A stretch of 64,000 nt of DNA from contig CAADRB010000010.1 of NCBI GenBank assembly GCA_900708905.1, positions 1,732,450 to 1,796,449 of the forward strand. Direction: 5' to 3'. The notes under the pieces are model-generated. The model did no database searches, had not been told where the DNA came from, and saw nothing but the letters and a program-made list of their open reading frames with translations. The position numbers and the translations under genes are program-made. Shown here piece after piece: positions 44,801-57,400 of this stretch (positions are counted from its first letter, which is position 1; every line of letters starts with the position of its first letter). Origin of the DNA: Hymenolepis diminuta. Its lineage: Eukaryota; Platyhelminthes; Cestoda; Cyclophyllidea; Hymenolepididae.

Positions 44801-47800
44801 GTCTTATTTATCGAAACCTGGGGAAAATACACATGTATATACGTGCAATTGTGCAGTCTAGCATTTGTATCTATTCATATTAATGTGGATGAGCGCAGAT
44901 GATGAAAGATTTTATAAAGTGAACTTTGTATAATTATACAATATCGTTAATATATCAAGAAGTTGTAAAGAAAAGACCGAAATGTTGTAAACCATTTTAG
45001 AAAATGTGCATCTTGAAAATACTTCTAAAATTTTTGAAAGAAAAGAAAGTAATACAAGCAGAATAAGCTAGTCCGAAAGTAAAAGTGATAAAATTACATG
45101 ATTCTGGAAGTTTCTGATAGATATCTATTTGTCTTATCTTCTCCTCAATCGATAACTCTTCACTTAACAAAATGGATTAACCGTTGAATTCGTGTTCACA
45201 TAGAGTCAAAACTGATGAGCTCTGGTATGATAAAATCACGTTATCCCATTTCATTCTGCTACTGTCCTGGCTATTGATAGAAATATGCTTTTAAATATGC
45301 TGGACATCAAGCTTTGGGCGCCGAGAAAGTGAACTCTCTCAGAGGACGAATCAAAAGAATATAAGAAAATGAATCAAATATAGGGCAAACGACCGGAATC
45401 CAGAATCTGTGTGAAATGACTGGATTCTTTTCTACTTGAACAATTCCCTCATTCTGGGCAGTTAAAGTTTTTTAGTGTTCAGATGCTTTTTCCCCTAAAA
45501 AAGATTTGTATTTTTTAATTTTACCGAGGGTAACAAATAAATAAATTAGAGGCTTAGAAAGAGATTTATTGCCTAGAACTTAATGGAGCAATGCCAGAAC
45601 CTGCCTTAAACACGCCACTGTCAGATATAATCAACAGCAAGAACAGTTTCAAGTTTGACGGAGTAGTACAATGAATTTAATTTTGCCATCTCTTCATAGA
45701 TAATTGCTATGCATATACGTTGTCCGTTGGCAAGATTTAAATAGATCAAAGTCCATAGTAATGATATTGTTGACAATTAAATTGTAGTAGATTTACAGTC
45801 GTCTCTGCCACATCCACAAAAGTGATATAGATGGTTGTCAATTGTTGGTAGTTTACAAGAAAACAGGATATTATTGTGGAGGTTTCGTATTCAAAGGGCA
45901 AATGGAATATAACAATTAAAAGCCGATTTTCTCACTAGACTAGATTATTTGAAATAAAGGAATTGTTTAAGCGTAATCTTTAAATCCAGTGATAATAACA
46001 CTGAAAGTTTAACATTCAATTTACTAATTAATTTGTTTAATTTGCTGTTTAATTCTTTCTTGAATTGAATATTCACCAGGTTCAGGAAATATAAGATATG
46101 TCTGTATATACTTAATTAGTGTAAGCATTTACTTATATATTAACTGTATTAATGCAAAGACTGAAAATCATCTAAGCATAGAGAACCACAAAATAATAAT
46201 AGGAGGTTTCGGGGTCGAAAGGCAGTATATAATGAAGTCACCAATCAAGAATTTAACTTTATTTGAATTTTGGAAGTGTTAGGTTGTCGAATTTCATATA
46301 AGGGATGTTATTAATTATGAAAATTCCATATATTCCAAAACTCGGTTATCATGATTTGACTCCTGAGCATTTGGGTGACCAGTTGATCTAATTAAATTAT
46401 TGGTCAGACCTCTTTGATTCATTTGTATATTTTTACGGCATCGAGCAGGCAGATAGGACTAACAAAGATTTTTCCATCTGTTTTATTAATTTGTTTAAAT
46501 GAAAGCGTTATTTCTGAAATTCGTATTATGCTTAATCGATTCCGTTTTCCATTGGACAGTTTTAAAATGGGATGATTGAATTAATATCAGTTATCTATCT
46601 GAAGATTTAAAGCATTAAAATATTAACAAATTATTTAAAATATATTTTTTCAAATTGCTTTTTTGAACTAAAGTTTATTTTCATTCTGATTGAAGGGTGA
46701 ATTAAGGTCTCAAAAATTTTGTTTTATACGACCTTAAGGCTTTATTTTAGAAGATTTTCACGTCTGACAATTCCAAAAAGTAATTTTTTGCTGTAAAATT
46801 TGTCAACTGCCATCACATTGATATCGATTTAGTAGATTTTCAAAGCGTTATTAATGAAAATGATACGCTTATTTAGTAACCGGCTCCCAATTGCATTACG
46901 CCACATTTTGCATAAACTAGGCTCTGTTGGAAAAAGCGCCTTCAACCTCTTCGCATTTTTTGTATAAGATGTACTAATCTTGGAGTTTTTAGATAAAATA
47001 CATACTTTTAGTCCTGTAATAAATCAATTACCAGTGGAGTTGAGAGCAAATTAAAACAATTACAAGAAAAGAACAATTTGTTGAAGCAGTTAAATTAAGT
47101 ACTTATTTACTAACTTTAAAACAAACCAAGACAACCTCTAAATTCCCGAAATTAGGCCATCCAGTGATGATTTCAACTAATGTATAAATCTAAATTTGTT
47201 TTTAATATTTTTTTACGTAAATGCAATATTTTGAATGATTCAATAAATACTTAGGATAGAATAACATATAGTAGACTCCTTTCTTATCTTACATGATCTT
47301 AAGCTATCTGCATAACCTTAACAAAATAGAGCATAGTTCAGTCATTTTGAACTCTCTAATTTTGGAACATGAATCAGCCAACTGCCCATTAAATGGATAT
47401 TCTGAGATTCAAATTCGAAAATAAAGTGAAGTTACTTTTCGACAGCCTTTTTGCGATCCCCCTGTCCCCGACCCTTTATTCCTTTGTGAACTGTATCGAT
47501 TTCAGTGCCTTTCCCGGAATAAAAATTTGTCGAAATTTCCTGCATGCCTTAAGCTACGATGAAGGAATAAAATGAGCACAAAAATAGAGCTTATAATCGA
47601 ACTGTGCAGAGACAGTACAAATATGATTATGTATAGTTCAGTTATTCTGCAATGATTGGAGTATGGATTAGAAATAAGTACAAATGGAAATGATCAAAAC
47701 GTTAGTTGTGTATGACAGTAATAAATTCATACACGTAAATGAAAATGGATGGTCTATTTATAATTGCTATTATAACTCATAGCATTACAAACAATTTGCA

Positions 47801-50071
47801 AAGTTCAATTGGGGGAAGCAACTGAAATCAGTTCAAAGAAAGCCCAATAAATGATACAATGGGGAGGAGGTCAAATGATGTTGAGAGCAACCTCAAGGAA
47901 TCAAAGATTCTTACTTCGCTTGACTTTTGGACTTCGGTTGTACAGTATTTATTAGATGAGCTGTTCACATTCCAAAAATCGAATTTCACTATTCATCCAC
48001 GGGATTGCAGCAAATGTTTATCAACGATGTTCGGTGCTTACTGACCGGTGTTATTTAGCGAAGAAAGGTCAATCTTGTCGCCTCATTCCATTATTTATTC
48101 GAATGGCTAAGGAAATAAAATTTTTTACATGCAGTTCATCAGCCGAGAGGAAATAAAGGTAAAAATTTCAAGTTAGCACAGCTCTATGAGCTATGTTCAC
48201 TCAAGGCAATATATTATAACATATAGCTTAACAATCTATGATGAATTGATATAAATGTAGAACGTTAATAATTGAAAAAGTGATTTCAAAAAATGCATTG
48301 CCAATAATTTCTTGAGGAGACATTCTAAAATAAACTGAATATTCACTGTCTTTAATAAATACCCCCAAGGATTGAATGAAAATCACGAGAAATAGGATTA
48401 AATGGGCCTTTACAAAAACAAAAGATGGAATGCTGACTATTATTTTAAGTAAACTATGCGCTCTCATAAGCTTGGAGTTGAAATCCAAATACAACAATTA
48501 GATTACTTCAAATTTTGTAGGAATTTTACTTTGACTCATCCTCTTACGATAAATTCCCTTGTTTATTTAAGATTATCACGTTCAGGCACTACCACACAAA
48601 AATAACGAAAAAATGGGGAGGGAAATCAATGACAGCTGAAAAGTATGACGAGTTCACCTATTAAGTATAAGAGAGAGTCAGTCGACACACTTACAAATTC
48701 ATATCATCTGATTTTGAAAAAAAATCACATGAATAATATAAAACACTTATTAAATCATAACATGATTTTTTAAATACCCTGCCTGCCCCAATTTAAGAAT
48801 CCTCCAGCAGTAACATTTAATGAATTTATTTTTGTTTTCACCTCAACGTATACAACGCATCAAATTTTCCGAGATTTTATAAGAAAAGATACAATTATTT
48901 CCAGGCCAAATGAATACTCGTGCCTTGATACTTCTCTACTTGAATAATTTGAATTCAGCTATTCTCGTGCTGATCAATATTAACCGATGTTGCTGAACCC
49001 GTAACCTCTGGTTTGACAGATATACATTCTAACTGATCGCCATTGGAGGGCTTTAGGAAAATTACTTTATTTTGCAACGATGGTCAAGGAATTTAAGATA
49101 TAGCAAAATAGTTAACTCTTAAGGTCTTAGGGCTATGAATGAACGCTTAAAGACGATGGCAATGGTAAACATTTCAGATTTTTTTCACTTTATATAAGGA
49201 ATGTTAATTTAAACAAGGAAGAAATGGAAAATGTTTAGCTGCCGATCAGTTAAATTATTGGATATAATACTGATAACCATATTTATCTCCAAAATTTTCC
49301 ACGTAAGGTTGAGGTCAAAAAATTGCTTGTTAGATAAGTCTTTATAATACAAAAGTTAATTTTAATTCAGAAATTCTAATCCAAATTCTTGTCATAGATT
49401 TGAAACACATTATAGAGTTTGGTATTTATAGTGAATCAGTATAAAATTTTGATCCTAAATTAATGAGTAATATCATATTAAAAGTTGATTCATATAAGGT
49501 ACATGATTTGACCTTAAAATATATACTAGATACTAGATTGATTATTTTCTAATCACGTATCCTTATTATTCAAATGCTCATGAAAATAGGGTGAATTAAT
49601 TAACTACCCAAACAAAAGTAAACTGTGAAAATGATTCTTGAGAATTCCGTAACATTCATAACATTTTTGTAGACGACCTCGTATTTCAAATGCAATTTTA
49701 ATCGGACTCACTTATTCTAAGTCGCTCTCAACACCTTACTTCAAAATTTCGTTCTTATCCTCACTTAGATATGTATTTCTGATTGGTGGATACACCAATT
49801 ATTTCAACCAATCGGATTGCAGCGAGAGAGCAGCTTCCCATTCCCCGCGTAGTTTTGTCCCATCCGCTGCATCTTCGAGGCACTGCAATGAAGTGTGTGT
49901 GTGGAGTGAAAGAGGATAGGGCGAGAAAGAAGGGGGAAGGGAATCCCGGAGTGAGGCGAAAAGTGAGAAAACGCGATGAGAGGGGGCAGTGAAGCAAGCA
50001 TGCTAAAACACGTGCTCATCCAATGAAGATACGGAGGCAGAAATGTGTCGAGACCACCGCCTCCATCCATT
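38891..50071. other. Non-coding stretch between the two zinc-finger genes
   Basis: About 11 kb of AT-rich DNA between divergently transcribed genes. Apart from the R1 copy at 39.96-40.36 kb, no exon-like, RNA-gene or clear repeat signal was found. A TATA-like run next to GCGCGC at about 44190 and a GC-richer promoter-proximal block at 49780-50070 are the only local features. Undetected 5' exons of the minus-strand gene could lie here. Confidence 0.6.
39960..40360 (+). repeat. Dispersed repeat R1, copy 3
   Basis: Near-identical to copy 1 in its core, in inverted orientation and 23 kb away; it then diverges into a tail (CCAAATTTTGTTACCCCAAC) shared with copy 4. The start is blurred around TTTTCCAAAATTACTCTTTA. 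It sits about 1.1 kb beyond the first recognised exon of the zinc-finger gene. Confidence 0.7.
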
Positions 50072-50083
50072 TATATATAAATA
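50072..50083 (+). promoter_or_regulatory. TATA box of the EVI1-like gene
   Basis: TATATATAAATA, about 52 bp upstream of the predicted ATG at 50135, leaving room for a start site near 50100-50110 and a ~30-nt leader. It sits at the edge of a GC-richer block (49780-50070). Confidence 0.55.
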
Positions 50084-50134
50084 CCCCTGTGCCTAACTAA
50101 TCGTGAATATTTGACATTACACAACTCTTCTTCA

Positions 50135-53100
50135 ATGTCGTAAGTCATCTTTTTTTCAATTAACCTAAATTCAAATGTATTTACTAAAATGTTTTTATCA
50201 CCACCTATCGAAGACAAACTTATAAACTGGAAATTTTAGTATCCTGGAAATTTAACCATTATAGTAGTGGTAAGCAATAAATAAAAAAATCACCTTAGAA
50301 TACTAAAAACTTAATTTATTAATATATGCAACATACAACAGAACATTTAAAAATAATTAAATGTTTATTTATGCAAAGACATTTTAAGTTATAAAATTAT
50401 TAAATGAGCCAGTAGGTAATAGGTAATTTTTGTCAAATCAGGGAATGTAGTTAATGCAATTTCTTCAGCGCTTTTTTGTATTTGAAAAAGTATCCGCCTG
50501 AAGAAATTCACGAGAAAATTCTCGTCTCATCCTACACATTAATTCTAGTGAAGTTTTTGTGCAGTAGTAGTGATAATGATGCTCCGATTGGGAGTGACGT
50601 AAAGGTAATATTATTGAGACCCTCTGTGAATTAAGTGTGGGTAATACCTGGAGATTATTTTTTTCTCGACCTTTAAACCTGTGCCTTACTTCAAATAGGG
50701 TAGATCGACAGGAGCATCAAACTTCCTTGATTGATTTCCTGTTTTTAAATCAACTCTGGACTGTCAGTTGTCCTTTCGAAGTACTTCTGAAATATCTCTT
50801 GTTTATGATGTGAGGGGGAGTAAGAATCAATAGAAAATCATGACGCTAGAGCAAACACCAGCAAAAGTTCTATGCACCTGTTCTCTCCCATACGATATTG
50901 CCTTATGTTAAGGCGCTTCTCTTACAACGAGCGCGTGTGAAAATAACTCCGAACAAACAAACCAACTAACCCATCCCCCGGCAGCGATAAGATAACGACT
51001 CGTGAGAGGCAGAGAAGTATTTGTTCACTCAAATAAAGGACATTTTTTTGGAAAGGAGAAGACAGACATTTTTATTATCTACCTCAAACCCATTAGGAAA
51101 TGACTTGTTTCAGATAATTTCGGCTAGCGAAGTTCTTCTCCCTAATATAGTATAGGTAGTGTTCACATTTGGATATTGACACACAAGTTAGTAGTGGTTG
51201 AATCGTCCTCTACAGGCAGTACTGCAAGATGCATTCATTGATAAGCTTTGGGCTACAGGAAATAAACCATCCCTCTCGTTCTATGTGGAAGAGAATGTAC
51301 TATTTCGACAGGAGACCATTTCCGTCGTGTGTGGGAGAATATCGCTTGACTAGTGCTCCCCTTATCTTGATAGCATGCTGGGGACATTTCCGCAGGGAAA
51401 ACCATGGAGCGAAATAAATTATAACATAATGAAATAGCAATATTTATTTCAATATTTATTCCTGTTTATTTCTTCTATTATTCTGATGTGGATGCTCCTA
51501 GAATATAGAAAAAAATTATACACAGAAGCGTGTTACAAGCATTGCTAAGTTATCAATTATGAATATCGATGAAAACTATTGCAGCCCATTTTGGTTTTTT
51601 ACGGAAAATTATAAATCGGTTTTCATATTTTAAAATGACTTAAATAAATTTTAAATGTCTGCGTAAATGATTTTAGATTATTAAATATTTTCACGATCTG
51701 ATTTAAATATGACGCAGAAATAATCTAATCTTAGAGGTTGAAACATTTTCCAGAACAAGAGTTAAAATAGAGAAAGAATTTTGAAAACCTGAATACAATC
51801 AGAACAGTTGTAAAATAATCCCATTTTCTCTCTTTTATAAAAAATGAAATACTTCCTGACACCTATAGATGCTATTTTTCTCTCTGGTTAAAATAATCTC
51901 ACCCAAATAATCTTAGGCGAGAAAAGTTTGTAAAAAGCTATAAAAGACAATCACACTTGAGTTTAGGTGGCGGCAACCCATTCACCTTATTGTCACACCT
52001 TGCGGTTTCCATAGTTGTCTTCGTCCGGAGTCATTTCTCTTCGGGAGGAAGAAATGGTATGACAGAGAGATAGGAATAATTTTGTAAATCGGAAACAAGA
52101 GAGAAACAGTTTTTGCTTATGTGTGGTCTAGCTCACAGTGCACTACTAGTAGTTTCATACAATTGAGATGGTCTACTTTCTCCATGGTTGGTGTCGGTTG
52201 CCGCCGGGTCTTATCAGTTACGAACCATCTTTAGCTAGCGCTTCCGACAGCTAGTTGAGGTTGTAGAAGCAGCAAAACAATTGAGATTTCCGGTGCGCTG
52301 ACCCCCACAGAGTAGTAGGTACCACCCATATTCTGGTCTCTCTCCACTGAATGGAGGATTAGATAGGGGTGGGAAGAGAGGCAAAGTGAAGTCTCATTAA
52401 TCCTCTTCCCCCGAAAGTAAGCACTTGTCGCTGAGTATGTTTTTCTAGGAGAGGACACACACTTTGAGTAACTTTAACAATAGGAGAGCACAAGAAAGTA
52501 TTTACTTGACATACAAAATATGGAGAAGAATCCGACTTGTGAGGATGGAGTTTCACAATTTTTGAGGACAATTGCAGATCTTTTCATAATCATGTAAATT
52601 TTGATACAATAAAACAATACGTTGAATATTAAATAAGTCAGCTATAAAAGGGCTTTCAATTACCTATTTAGCTACAAAATATATAAAGAACTAATATTCT
52701 GTCTATCTGCCTTAAGAATTCTATGAGAATTCATATTTACATTTACAGAAGATAAATTTTTCAAGATTCCTTAGTTAATAAATTTGTCATAATTATTACC
52801 TTCTATCATTACATATTTTAAATTATTGTCATGTACTAATAAAGAATATTGATCCAGAGGGTAAACAAATAATAACTCTTTAAATAACAATCTTCAAATT
52901 TGATTATTGAGGCTTTCAAGTAATGTACAAACCTCTAATTAGGTGGAAAAAGTGAGATTGAGTAAAACCACCAGGAATCATCATCTAATGCAAGACGCTC
53001 CGATCAAATCCCTAGATGGCTCGAATAGTGAAGAACTGTTTAGTGATGATAGACTTTAAACTGCTAAACGGGAAATTCAAAAAATGAGGTCAAATAGTTG

Positions 53101-54388
53101 GAGTGCTTATCTACTCAGTTACAGCGGAATTATTTTCAGCATATTTTAACGAGAAAAAGATATTTGCATTCCATGTAGCTCAAACTCTTGATCTAAAACC
53201 GTTACGAATATTAAAATCTTAAAAATCCGTCATTTCATTAAATTTAACCATCTCCTAAATTAGATAACGGGTCTGGAATCCAGTAAATTTTATAGCATAA
53301 ACTGGGCTGTCAAAATATCTTATATAGTGCTGTGGCAGGTAGAATAATTTTATGTAAGCTCTGTGAAATATAAATATAAGTCCCATCGCAACATAAATCT
53401 TCGGCTTTCGCAGCTAGTAGCGATGTAAATTTTATATGAACAGGAAGACGCGCCTACAAATTAAGGGCTGATATAACACCACAGCTCCCCACCAATCCAC
53501 CCCTCATCTGTGTATCCCAATGCGGCAATGCCTTTGATGGCTACTGACCATGTGCGGTTTTATTGTTTGTATAGGAGCACGGACACCATGATTAACGGTC
53601 GGAGTGATTCGGAAGACGCGATAGGAGGCAGTGACAACTCTACCACCTCATCGCAACAGCCACCACCTCCACCACCACCATTTCCTTTGGATCTCTCTAA
53701 GCCTGAGAGTAGAGGGAGTAGGCCGCATACTACTAATAACATCATTAGCGACGGCAGCGATAGTGAGTGTGGCGGAGCTAGACCGACGGAAATGACACTG
53801 CTGTCACCAGTGCAAAACCACTTCCGGTGGGATGGCACTCCACTCTTCCGAGGCATTCCTACACCTGCTGAATTAGGAAAAATCATAGCCCATAGATCAC
53901 TTAGTCTACCTGAACTAACTCGTCTTGCAAAGGCTCTTTTTCCAATGCCCATGCAGGAATCTCCCCTGACTTCTTCTCCTTCCTTAGCTCCTACTCCTAA
54001 ACGTTGCCACTCAACTTTAAAATCTCTTCGACGAGTTTGTGTGAAGAAACAAGATCACTCACGATGTGAATCTCTATCCATATCCGCCAAGAGAAATGGG
54101 GAACGATTCCACTGCCAATACTGTGGGAAGATGTTCCCTCGATCAGCAAATTTAACTAGACATATTCGAACCCATACGGGAGAACAACCCTACAAGTGCG
54201 CTTTCTGTCCACGATGCTTTAGCATCTCCTCTAATCTCCAGCGTCATATCCGAAACATTCATCAGAAAGAGCGGCCATTCCATTGTACCTTCTGTATGAA
54301 AAAATTCGGCCAACGGGCGAATCTCGAAAGGCACGTTCGAAATCACTATTTACTCGAATCCACATCACGACATTTCTCCATACTGTAA
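50135..54388 (+). CDS. MECOM: EVI1/PRDM16/hamlet/EGL-43-family zinc-finger repressor, short form
   Basis: Coding parts: 50135-50139 (ATGTC, then donor GTAAGT) and 53575-54388 (acceptor TTGTTTGTATAG), giving 272 residues. Three C2H2 fingers at about 180-202, 208-231 and 237-259 contain [34 protein letters not shown] and [14 protein letters not shown]. This is the signature of the C-terminal DNA-binding domain of EVI1 relatives. PLDLS at 39-43 is the classic CtBP-binding motif, preceded by a proline run. In the family this domain binds ETS-like GA-rich sites and recruits corepressors. The PR domain and N-terminal fingers are absent here. The family call on the large exon is firm. The 5-nt first coding segment is an inference from the TATA box, donor and exact phase match; otherwise translation could start at the in-frame ATG 53588. 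Confidence 0.88.
50140..53574 (+). other. Predicted intron 1 of the EVI1-like gene (3.4 kb)
   Basis: Bounded by GTAAGT and TATAG. Mostly AT-rich, but with GC-richer blocks at 50870-51060 (including tandem GATAA motifs, GCGATAAGATAAC) and 51960-52450. Those blocks are candidates for enhancers or unannotated exons. Short open frames in them do not resemble known proteins. Confidence 0.5.
53575..54388 (+). CDS. MECOM: EVI1-like gene, main coding exon
   Basis: A single exon holding the CtBP motif, a Ser/Pro-rich middle and all three fingers, ending at TAA 54386-54388. The open frame extends left of 53575 without an ATG that fits, ending in pyrimidine-rich intron sequence, which supports the acceptor. 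If no upstream exon is used, ATG 53588 gives 266 residues. Confidence 0.92.
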
Positions 54389-54482
54389 ATTATTATCTTC
54401 ATTTCCTGTAGTTATTCTGTGAATATATGTGTGTTTATTTCTGTGTTTGTATATATGCATTTGCTTTTTCCCTTACCTTCAT

Positions 54483-54488
54483 AATAAA
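54483..54488 (+). terminator. Polyadenylation signal AATAAA of the EVI1-like gene
   Basis: AATAAA 95 bp after the stop codon, followed by a T-rich stretch (54500-54535). A reasonable 3' end for the transcript. Confidence 0.6.
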
Positions 54489-54499
54489 GCACATCAGGT

Positions 54500-57400
54500 T
54501 GGGAGACTTTCATTAAATCCTACTCTCTCTTTCTCCCTTCAGGCACGCAATGGTTTTTTCTAAGTGGGTCATATTTATTTAACCATTTGCGGTGAGGGGA
54601 TATCTAGCAATCTCTACCCCTTCCTCTTTATACCTCATTAAGTGTCCGAACTGGTCGTGCTAGCCAAAGGTAGGGGAAGGGGATTAAAAAATGCAATATC
54701 GCTTGGATGTCAGACATTTAATTCAAAATTGGGGGATGTGGATTGCGTGTCCAAATCAACATGCATTAAAAGGTGCGGTTTAGTATAATTCTGAGGTTAA
54801 GGGGAGGGGTAAAAAGACTGAGCGCTAATGGTATTGCCAGCCTATGGGAGAAGGGAATGTGGCCGTCATCTCCCTTTACTCCTCTTACTCGAATGCTCTC
54901 ACCCCTTTCCCGCAATCCAGCGTCCTCTGCAAATGCAAAAAAGCATTAATTCAAAGCTGATGTGACTGTAGTAAAGATGGCGTAAGAAAATACACTTAGC
55001 AGCCTAGGCAAATACAGGAATTAAAATGTCGTCTTCTTTAGAGTTTGCCTATGCATTTGGATAAAAGAAATGTATTCAAATAAAGTTATTTGATTTTCGG
55101 AATGAATGAATGGCGATCTCAGTTTTAATCAGTGCAAAACTTTAATGACTATTTAATTCAGTTTTTTGAATGAAGTTTAATAATACAAACCTCGACCAGA
55201 CAATTTCATACTGAAAGTGTTAGTCACTAAAGTTTGTCTTCATTTTCACTGATATCGCTTGGTTAATATTTTGGCTATTATGAGAACAACTTGTTGAAAT
55301 GAAATCAGCGGTCGTCAAAATTAATCAAGCCTTCGATAAGCTCAAGATACAGCTGTGAAATTTATAATCCTGAATATTAAAAGTGTGTAATCTGAATAAA
55401 AAATATGATGAAGTAGCTCTTTATTCTTAACTTCTGCTGGATTCACTATTTCACTCATTATTGAGCTATTCCTTATTCTCTTTGTTCAGATTTTTTCCCA
55501 CGATTAAAATTATAAAATATTTGTTTCGCCGTGGTAATAATAATAAAAAATGATAAAGGAGAAATGGAAAACAGTTAAGATGATTGTTTGAGAGTTTTTA
55601 TACATATGATTAAAAATATGAATTTCAGATAAAATATCAGATCTGCACAGATGTCCTGAAATTTTAAATTTCCAAGTTCTAGCAGAGTTTCTGTAAATTA
55701 GGTATAGGTTGGTTTTGCATTTGACCAGTTTGGATATATATATGTTTATTTTATCTGCTTTCTTTCACCAAAGCAATTCTCCGAATTCTGCCAACTTTAG
55801 AAAATCAGTCATTTTTTCTCAAATGCTCTTAGTGGATAGCCTCTCTTTTGTCATATGTCTAGATAATTGGTTAAAGTGTTTTATTATTACTTACAAACAA
55901 AGGAGAGTTTCTGTGAATGCAGTGAAGCTGACATTTCTAATATGATTTAATACAGAAAATCTACCAGCAAAAGCAGCTCAAAGCTGTAGTTTCTACGATT
56001 TGTCTAGGGATGAGTAATTCATATCCTGCGGGCGGTCTCAAAATCGCCTGTCATTCATATCACTTTGAAGTTACACTGCCCGTGACAATTAATATGGACA
56101 GAATTCGAAAAGATCAACCGATGGGTGAATTAAAAAGGAGTCTTGATTGTAATTGCTTATTGAATGACATTTAAGGCTTAATCAAACTAGTTGTATTAAC
56201 ACTAAAATAAGTATCCATTATTAATAATCCAGAATATACAAATGATATCTGACCATAACTCTCAGTAAATTAAAAAAAATCTTTTCAAAATTAAAAGGAT
56301 GCTGTACTGATTTGCATAAAATCTCTCAGAAAAGCCAAGATGCATCGCTTACAAGGGATTCAATTATTTAAGGTCATAATTTTCCTCTTCCACTTCATTT
56401 ACAAATACACATCAGCAAAAGCACAAATCAGAACTATTTGAATACTATATGAAGATAGTCTACATTTTTATTCTATATTATTAAAAGTAGGTGTATATTT
56501 TTAAAATTCTTCTAAAATACCTTACTACTTTAATTAAATATGTATTTTTTATATGATTAAAATAACATAATTTAAAAGTTAAAAAAATTAATAATAAGAA
56601 AATAGTTGCTCCGTTACCTAAGTAGAAACCCAAAAGGATAATTTATTTCATCCTGTTAATATTTAACAGGTCTTGATTATGAAAACTGATTTCATTTCAG
56701 GAAGTGAATTACATAAAAATATTAAAGTGTTCATGATGGCTCATAAATGTCATACAAAATTAATATTGGTGAACGAAGCTGAGTGAAAAAGCCTTGAAAC
56801 TGCATAAAATTAACGACTCTTTGTAATGTTCTTCCGATTAACTATAAGTGAATCTAATTATTGCATAGTCACTGCACAACTTTAATGGTCAACTTCGTAT
56901 ATTTTAAAATACCGGCCAATAATGAACAAAATCGATATCAAGTCAATTATCAATTGGTTTATTTCTCATAAACTCTCTTGATGTACCCCTCGTTGTTAAT
57001 CTCTTAATCAACCCCTAAATCACCTTAGGATTCTGTGGACACAACCTGACATTCGGGAATCCACAAGTCAGATTTTAAATATTGGGCTCTAGAACTAAGA
57101 CAATTACACAACGACAACAACATCAAAATCACAAGGATTGAAGAATTCAGAACACAGATTATGTTAAGTTCCTTTGATGCCTTGACATTTAATCTATGCT
57201 TCTATCTCACCTCTTATTTGAATCATTCAACTTTACTTCTCTGCTCAGGTGTGTACCTATGGTAAAACATTGGAAAATTTTGATGAGAAATTCTTAATAA
57301 AGATTTAGACTGTTTTTAAACAAATATAAAAATGTTTTAATTATTTGATACGACAGTAATTTGGTAGAGTAGGAAGTTGTGACCATTTAACACTTCCCAC

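Noticed and set aside
53560..53952. 130-codon minus-strand open frame with a glycine run
   Set aside because: It is antisense to the EVI1-like exon; the Gly run is the complement of that protein's proline run.
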